In this document: piece by piece, positions 57,358 to 64,000 of the stretch | How the letters are laid out: every line of letters starts with the position of its first letter | Numbering within the stretch: the stretch's first letter is position 1 | Assembly (NCBI GenBank): GCA_963576565.1 | Contig: OY755040.1 | Location: 22,882,543-22,946,542, forward strand | Length of the DNA stretch: 64,000 bases | Source of the DNA: Aspidapion aeneum | Lineage: Eukaryota; Arthropoda; Insecta; Coleoptera; Brentidae | Direction of reading: 5' to 3' | Program-made: the position numbers and the translations under genes | Notes under the pieces: generated by a model | What the model saw: only the letters and a program-made list of their open reading frames with translations | The model's database searches: none | Told to the model about the DNA's origin: nothing

Positions 57358-57759
57358 GTAATAGTTTTTTTCTTATTTGTTCTTAGTAGGTCGTATATTA
57401 AACGCAAATAGATTAATAACTAATTATTAAGTAGTGGAATAAGGTTTTTTTTTAGATTATAATATTGGTAGTTTAGGATGCGTGCGCTGACATCATTCTT
57501 TTACAATTACAGTCAAACTTAAATAACTCGAACAACCATGTGTTACATAAAAATTTCAACTTATCGAAACGTCAAATAATAAACAAAATTTTTGCGGCGT
57601 TTTCGTATTTTTTGTGAATCAAAATTTACGTGTTTTTTAAAGGAAAAATTGGTATATCGGCAACAATTCTGATACAACCAAGTCTATATTAAAAAAGTTC
57701 ACCTCTAATACATGTGAATACATAATTTATGTTGTTATACATATCTATGAATGTACATA

Positions 57760-57943
57760 CAGTCGAACCTCTCTAACTCGAACCTCTATAACTCGAACCC
57801 CTCTATAACTCGAACCTTTTAAGCGGTGCCTGCACTTTTTACATGTATTTTAACCTATGTAACTCGAGTTTCTATAACTCGAACTCCCATAACTCGAACT
57901 GTTTTGGTTGTCCTTTCAGGTTCGAGTTATAGAGGTTCGACTG
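57760..57943. mobile_element. Pogo-type MITE, TA target
   Basis: CAGTCGAACCTCTCTAACTC at left and the inverted CAGTCGAACCTCTATAACTC at right are flanked by TA (57758-57759, 57944-57945). TAACTCGAAC-type words repeat six or more times in the 184 bp. Related pogo-like tips at about 57511 (CAGTCAAACTTAAATAACTC) and about 59995 hint at a larger surrounding element. Confidence 0.8.
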
Positions 57944-58325
57944 TATTTATTTTACCGAAAAAAAATCGGTTTCATACACACAATCCCTAAACGTATAGCA
58001 AATCGAATAAAAGTTACACTGAAGTGCGTCTTTAAAACATTCTAATGCAAACAAACAGGTTAGAACGATTCATAATTAGGGGATTCCCCAGAAAATTCGT
58101 CTTATTAAAGTTGGTGCCACACACAATGTTCGAGTCATCAAGATATTCGACTAATCAAAGTTTGAGTTATCAAGAACAAATTACATATCGTCGGCCTAAT
58201 TCTGAAACGTCGTAACACAACTCAACAAAATTTTAAAGGAATAAGAAAAGTTTGAAGCGAATTACATAAGGTAAGCATTATGCGACTTATTTTAACTCGC
58301 GGGAATGACCGTTTTATATTTTTAG

Positions 58326-58461
58326 CTCACACATATACTATACTATAGTAGTGTGAGCTATGGTGATCCTAATTTTTTCGAGAAAAAAAAAGTTGCTCCG
58401 ATTTCAAAAATTTTTATATATCTTTGCGTTTCAGATGATTTTGAAACTTTTTTGTTGCGCC

Positions 58462-58507
<46 letters not shown>

Positions 58508-58508
58508 A

Positions 58509-58547
<39 letters not shown>

Positions 58548-59930
58548 GTGTCTGTATGTCTGTCTGTAACGACCAACGCGCATAACTCAAAAACCGCTTG
58601 GCCGATTTTAATGAAATTTGGTACCTAGGCTGGGTCTTCGCTCGAGATGGTCCCACTTAAAAATGAACAAAATCCACCGAACACAAACCAAATAAAAGGG
58701 TGGGGGTAGATTTCAAAAATTAGAGTTTATGTGAAAATATGGCGTGTGTGATATTAAACGAAAGGTAATTGAGTCTGCAGTTAAACAAAATACATTTTAA
58801 TTTATTTAAAAAAAAAGGGTGGGGGTATATTTTAAAAATTAAAGTTTAAGTGAAAATATGGCGTGTGTGATATCAAACGAAAGGTAATTGAGTCCGGACT
58901 TTAACAAAATACATTTTAGTTTTTGTTTTTTTGTAAGGGTGGGGGTAGATTTCAAAAATTTGAGTTTAAGTCAAAACATGGCTTGTGTGGTATCAAACAA
59001 AAGGTAATTTAGTCTGGAGTTGAATAAAATATGTCAGTTTTTAGTTATATTAGCTCACACGTACACTATAACGATAGTACCTAGTGTGAGCTTAGGGGCC
59101 CATATATTGGCAGAGTATTTTTTTGGTTGCGAGGATTTAGCAGCATATAGCTATGCATAATTAATAACCTTTGATGCAAAAATATTAGGGTGACGATATT
59201 GACTCACACATATACTATACTATAGTAGTGTGTGCTATGGTGATCCTAATTTTTTCGAGAAAAAAAAAGTTGCTCCGATTTCAAAATTTTTTATATATCT
59301 TTGCATTTCAGATGATTTTGAAACTTTTTTGTTGCGCCGTCTGTCTGTCTGTCTGTATGTCTGTCTGTCTGTCTGTAACGACCAACGCGCATAACTCAAA
59401 AACCGCCTGGCCGATTTTAATGAAATTTGGTACCTAGACTGGGTCTTGGGTCGAGATGGTCCCATTTAAAAATGAACAAAATCCACCGAACACAAACCAA
59501 ATAAAAGGGTGGGGGTAGATTTCAAAAATTAGAGTTTATGTGAAAATATGGCGTGTGTGATATCAAACGAAAGGTAATTGAGTCTGGAGTTAAACAAAAT
59601 ACATTTTAATTTATTTTAAAAAAAGGGTGGGGGTATATTTCAAAAATTAGAGTTTAAGAGAAAATATGGCGTGTGTTATATCAAACGAAAAGTAATTGAG
59701 TCCGGAGTTTAACAAAATACATTTTAGTTTTTGTTTTTTTTAAGGGTGGGGGTATATTTCAAAAATTTGAGTTTATGTCAAAACATGGCTTGTGTGGTAT
59801 CAAACAAAAGGTAATTTAGTCTGGAGTTGAATAAAATATATTTCAGTTTTTATTTATATTAGCTCACTCGTACACTATGACTATAGTATCTAGTGTGAGC
59901 TTAGGGGCCCATATATTGGCAGAGTATTTT
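58326..59930. repeat. ~0.88-kb direct tandem duplication
   Basis: Unit 1 (58326 to ~59200) and unit 2 (59204-59930) start with CTCACACATATACTATACTATAGTAG and end in a GTGTGAGCTTAGGGGCCCAT block. Each has a CTGT tract, the phrase CGCGCATAACTCAAAAACCGC, and three ~115-bp subrepeats starting AAGGGTGGGGGTA (58696, 58817, 58936 in unit 1). Both unit ends are small inverted pairs (CTCACAC/GTGTGAG), so each unit may itself be a mobile unit. No gene. Confidence 0.8.
58464..58565. repeat. (CTGT)n microsatellite
   Basis: About 25 CTGT units with two ATGT/GTGT variants. Shortened to ~9 units in the second duplication copy (59339-59376). The open frames here (poly Cys-Leu-Ser-Val) are artefacts. Confidence 0.95.
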
Positions 59931-60617
59931 TCTTACTGTTGGCGTCATTGCCAACAGTTTGGTTCGACTTATCAAAGATTGTGAAGTTCGACTGTATTAC
60001 TTTGTCTTGGTGTAAAATACTTTTTGGGCTGACTTGTTGGCGTCCTTTATATAGGTAAAGAGATAACACAAAACCTTGTGGTGAGGAAAATAGCGGGGTA
60101 GGGGGCATATTCCCCGTCTTGTTCCAATAAATGCGTCTAATCTAATCTAAAAATAAATAGCACAGGAAATAAAAGCGTGTATATTCTTGAGGAACTATTT
60201 TTATGTTTGCTAGTAACTATTTTGTTTAGTGTATTGAATTCTACAAATGATTGGGTTACATCAAACATATGTATGCTTGGCTCAAGTGTGTTTTCTGTGT
60301 ATCGAGGGGTTATCGACCAAAACCAAAAACATAACTGGGAAATTTATTTATTTATTATTATTATTTATTATTTTTAAAACATTACAATTAAAAACGGGAT
60401 ATAAAACTACGGCATACTATTGAATGCTGATAGTGCGTCTCTGATTTATCATCAAAAATAACTTAAAATGCAATTGGTTAGTCCAATCACCCAAATTTCA
60501 ACGCCGCGCCGTGGCGCCGGCCCTGCCATAAGTAGATAAAATTGCATTGGCGCATCTCGTCTGAGATTTCGTAAAATTGGTTAATTTTGTACGTACTTGG
60601 GTTTAGTTATGCTATTC

Positions 60618-60695
60618 GCGGCCGCCAATTCGCCGAGGCCAATTCGCCGAGGCCAATTCGCCGAGGCCAATTCGCCACGGCCAATTTACCGCCGA
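60618..60695. repeat. 14-bp GC-rich tandem repeat
   Basis: Four to five units of GCCGAGGCCAATTC. Similar in style to the GGCGCC-AGTTGGC units at 38.7-39.1 kb and to a short degenerate block at 62765-62830. Confidence 0.8.
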
Positions 60696-60738
60696 CTTAA
60701 TACGCCGCTGGGCCAACTAGCCACCGCCATGGTGTTAA

Positions 60739-61753
60739 GGCTCGTTTTCATGCGACATAATAATGTCATGACACTTTAACTCATGACAGTATGACATTTC
60801 TAGTGGTTAGTTTACACGTGGTCATGACAATGCGGCACTGCTATTTTCAAGAGGTATGTTGCGTGGAACGAATGTAAAAGTCACAAAAATATCAACATGA
60901 GTTTGATAACGCGACACTAATGCCACGGCTTCAAATTGTGGACGCGACAACATGACTTTAAACTTTGCCACCAGTATTTACTAAGACCTTAAGACTTAGC
61001 ATTGTAGACCGGGCTTAAGTATCAATTCTATAGACTTGATACCGAACGGTTTAAGTATTTTTTTTAATACTCACAGGTTAAATAACTGCAAAGATTTGCT
61101 TTGGAGTGTCATCTCATATAAATTCAAATTAACTTTAGAAATAAAGAAAAACCACATAAAAATTTTGTAACGAAATGTCATTTTTTGGAAACTTAGTCGG
61201 TACAGTCGTAGGATTCCCGTTAAAAATAGTCTCAAATTGTAGTACCACCCCTGAGGGGTGGTTCAAAGTTCGAAAAACAATAGAAATAATCCATGATTGA
61301 CAAAAAAACTTATATACAAAAATATTCAAAGCTAAATTATACAACATGTAAAATATAGCGGACAGCTGACACTGACTTACACCGTTTTTATTCGACATTT
61401 CCTAGTGACGCGACGTTTGGATGTTTAAATAATGGCTACCATTTTTAAACCACAATATTTTATTGTTTTTATTTATTTATAACCTTTGTGTGGAAATAAT
61501 GTCTTTGTTACAACGAAAAAAGATGACCCATATTGCAAGGTATTTATGAACAATTTATATAAATATTAAAAACTATTGCATTCACGGGAAAAATAAGTTA
61601 AACCTTCAACCAAAATGTAGACTTTAAACCTAGGATTGTAGCACTTAGCACTGTAGACCCTTTAGTAAATACTGGTGTGCATCTTTAAAAATATCGCGAC
61701 TTTCAGTTTTATGGCACTAAAGTCGCGACATTGTTGTCACATGGAAACGAGCC
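60739..61753. mobile_element. TIR element, TTAA-like flanks
   Basis: The left tip GGCTCGTTTTCATGCGACA and the inverted right tip GGCTCGTTTCCATGTGACA bound 1015 bp. The flanks are TTAA (60735-60738) and TTTA (61754-61757). Inner blocks also pair inverted (CAGTATTTACTAA near 60972 and TTTAGTAAATACTG near 61660). A perfect palindrome, CCACCCCTGAGGGGTGG, is at 61245-61261. No transposase. TTAA would suggest piggyBac, but one flank does not match. Confidence 0.5.
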
Positions 61754-61814
61754 TTTAGTTAGCAATTGTATTTATTTAGATATCCTATGGTATTTATATA
61801 ATGTAATTTATTAA

Positions 61815-62650
61815 TCAAAGGAACAAGCAGGCTTCAGAAAAGGTTTCAGTACAGTTGACCACCTATTAACCATGAAAATCCGGATAGAGCGAGCCAACGA
61901 ATACAACATTCCACTATATATTGCGTTTATAGACTTTGAAAAAGCTTTCGATAGCATTGAGTTTTTAAAAACTTAGATTGAGAAGAAATAGGCATCAAAG
62001 TAAGCGGACAATACTTGAACCATATGCTGACAATATCGAATAACAGATAAGAAAGAAGAACTTGAACTAAAAACTAAAAATGCTGGAAGAACTCGATACA
62101 GCAACTAAAAATATTGGCTTTAGTATGAACTACACTAAAACTAAAATCATAACAAACACAAATGAAGATATCACGATCAGAATAAACCAAGAAAAAATAG
62201 AACAGGTAGAGGAATATATATGTATATCTGGGACATGTTAAAAAATAAAAAATATCAGTACCTTAAAACGAAAGTGTAAAACTAATATATTCTTCCCAGT
62301 CTCACATATAGATTCCAGACCTGGCCGCTTACAAAATCAAACATGGATAAGGTAACAAAAGCCCAAAGCTAACAGATAGAAAATGGAATGAATGGATAAG
62401 AAATGAGACAAAAGTAACGGATGTTAGAGGAGAGGTAGCAAAATTAAAATGGAAATTTGCCGGTCATAATATTAGACAGAAAGACGATCGATGGAACAAA
62501 TGTATTGTAAACTAGAGACCTTGGGAAGATTAAAGAAGTAGGGGAAGACTCCAAATGAGATGGGCGGACGATTTGAAGAAAATGCGGGAACTAGATGGAT
62601 GAAAACGGCGGCAGATAGAGAAGAGTGGAAAATATTGAGGGCGGCTTGAT
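61815..62650 (+). pseudogene. RTE-like LINE fragment, heavily mutated
   Basis: The plus strand shows KQAGFRKGFSTVDHLLTMKI, then YNIPLYIAFIDFEKAFDSIE with the first catalytic RT Asp. After deletions come IGFSMNYTKTKI, the TYRFQTWPLTKSNMDKVTKA block and RWADDLK near 62555. These motifs occur in the same order on the minus strand at 15750-17770 with near-identical words, so both belong to one family. The YADD palm motif is deleted. Stops and frame changes throughout. Confidence 0.8.
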
Positions 62651-63059
62651 AGATGCTATTTTATTTTAAAAAATCATAAAAATGCTTTTTGAAAAAATAT
62701 ATCGAAAATCATTTTTCAAAAAATGTTGTTGTATGTGAAATAAACAAAGTGACAAACTAAAACCAGGGCGGCGTCGAGTTGTCTCAGCTCAATTGGTTCA
62801 GTTTGGCAGCGAGTTAAGTCGAGCTGGCTTAATTTGACCCTGGTCCTGACTAACCGAAAGGGAAAATCACGCGGTATCTTAATTAAGAACAAATATTAAT
62901 AATATGTAAGCGTGCCTTAAAATTATGAAATTAAATAATACAAAAATTATTGGTTTGTCAGTGTTCTTTCTCAATTTCTTTGTCCAAAATAAATAAGAGA
63001 TACCAGCAGCGTTACATAAAACAGCGTGTCCACAGCTTACCTATAAAGTCACACTGGCG
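62651..63059. other. No gene; short GC-rich repeat block at 62765-62830
   Basis: GGCGTCGAGTTGTC-like words recall the GC-rich repeat units near 39.1 kb. Otherwise AT-rich without motifs. Confidence 0.4.
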
Positions 63060-63480
63060 TCGTGAAGACATATTATTGGGAGGGGGGAGTGTTAGAAAAT
63101 ACATTTCCGTGTGTGTGTGTATGTCTGTCCGTAACACAATAGCTCCTAAACCGTTGAACCTATTTTCATGAAAATACTGTAGGTACAATACTGTAAAGAG
63201 CTGATTAAATTTTGGTCAAAATCCATTAGTGCTAATGACAATTTATTGAGGGTTTAAAAATTTTTAGTTTCCGGAATATAGTAAATCTTGTTTTTTTCAA
63301 TAATTTATGTTACAACTAAAAAGTTAGTAGGAGCTTCCGTTTATGAAATATTTACAAAAAATCTTTTCAAGGCTGATATAGCTTGGAGTTCACTTGAAGT
63401 CTGCTAATGTGCTAGGAGGGTATCCAATCCATCATGGATCCATTTATTTTGTCTAATGCTGTTTTTTAAAATATATTTTT
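63060..63480. repeat. Dispersed repeat, inverted relative of 5450-5850
   Basis: Contains a GT microsatellite, CTCCTAAACCGTTGAACC, TTCACTTGAAGTCTG and CATGGATCCATTTATTTTGT, all present inverted in the other copy. The 73-codon frame at 62950-63171 overlaps its microsatellite and is not convincing. Confidence 0.55.
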
Positions 63481-64000
63481 TTGTATATTTAAATATATTA
63501 ATTATAAACCTAAAAGAATTAATATATTCCGAACTTCATCACCACTGACGAAATTGGCTGGTTTATACTTTGGATATCCTAACTGTCACTCGTTTGTTGT
63601 TAGTAAAAAAATTAATAAATATAGATATTTTTGATAGACAAAGCAATAAAAATATTTAATTTTCAAGGCACCTATTACCGTAGTCTACCGAAATTCCGTC
63701 ACCTTAAGCCTCTTAGTACTCATGGACTGCAACTGAAACTTTGGACATTTGATTAAACATTTTATTCTATTTTGAGAATTTAAATCTAACTATACTTTTT
63801 TACTAAATAAGAAAAGTTAGAGATCGGAAGTTTCTAATTCCGACATAGTTTTGACCAGAATTCCGTCATATGATAAAATAGATGCTCTATAACAAATACA
63901 ACTAACTTTTATTGCACGAACTAACTTTGCTTACATAAATGTATTAAATATTTTTAGGATGACCTCAGTACGCACACGAAAAAATATAGAATTTTTAGTT
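63481..64000. other. No recognisable feature
   Basis: AT-rich to the window end, with no frame or repeat I can support. Confidence 0.45.

Noticed and set aside
58353..58628. Cys-Leu-Ser-Val repeat frames on plus and Thr-Asp-Arg-Gln repeat frames on minus
   Set aside because: Translation of the (CTGT)n microsatellite.
60739..61753. piggyBac element (TTAA flanks)
   Set aside because: One flank reads TTTA, tips lack the usual CCYT, and no transposase is present. Left as unclassified.
1..64000. tRNA, rRNA or host single-copy genes
   Set aside because: No convincing cloverleaf, rRNA segment or conserved host protein was seen by reading both strands. A covariance or homology search could still find a small one.

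Overview
The window reads as animal, almost certainly insect, nuclear DNA: AT-rich, no bacterial-style gene packing, GT-AG introns in its one long gene, and wall-to-wall transposable elements of types typical of insects (BEL/Pao, Jockey-type and RTE-type LINEs, hAT, Tc1/mariner, pogo, Polinton). A beetle or another large-genome insect is plausible, but species cannot be fixed from sequence alone. I found no convincing host protein-coding gene and no tRNA or rRNA gene. Almost everything recognisable is mobile DNA, much of it nested and broken.

Layout. 1-12.4 kb: LINE RNase H fragment at the edge, several foldback/TIR DNA elements, three hAT-type insertions with exact 8-bp target duplications (3418-3780, 3903-5227, 6559-7008) and a pogo-like element (7590-8035). 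12.41-35.95 kb: a BEL/Pao LTR retrotransposon on the minus strand, bounded by 5-bp duplications (ATCCT). Its 3' LTR is split by a 16.7-kb Polinton/Maverick-type element (12771-29489) with ~1.97-kb terminal inverted repeats and a 6-bp target duplication (TCCCTG). 37.3-42.9 kb: a mariner-type element with ~450-bp inverted ends, itself containing other repeats, including a telomere-like 10-bp array. 44.4-48.7 kb: a Jockey-type LINE (minus strand). 48.7-64 kb: more mariner, hAT, pogo and unclassified TIR elements, an ~0.88-kb tandem duplication and another RTE-type LINE fragment.

The most interesting unit is the Polinton. Between its nearly identical arms it carries a family-B, protein-primed-type DNA polymerase gene of about 1282 codons, interpretable as three exons whose two introns interrupt polymerase motifs A and B. 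Divergently placed is an intact 152-aa protein with a transglutaminase/papain-like Cys-His-Asp arrangement, followed by an 11-bp minisatellite and a broken gene that resembles another protein family often seen with Polinton-like DNA. I do not see capsid, packaging ATPase, adenain-type protease or integrase genes. It may be a reduced, replication-centred derivative, possibly mobilised in trans. LINE fragments occupy parts of both flanks of its interior.

Nesting order is clear: BEL/Pao first, Polinton into its LTR second; LINE fragments lie inside the Polinton. The two BEL LTRs differ by only two substitutions and one 7-bp indel, so these events look recent.
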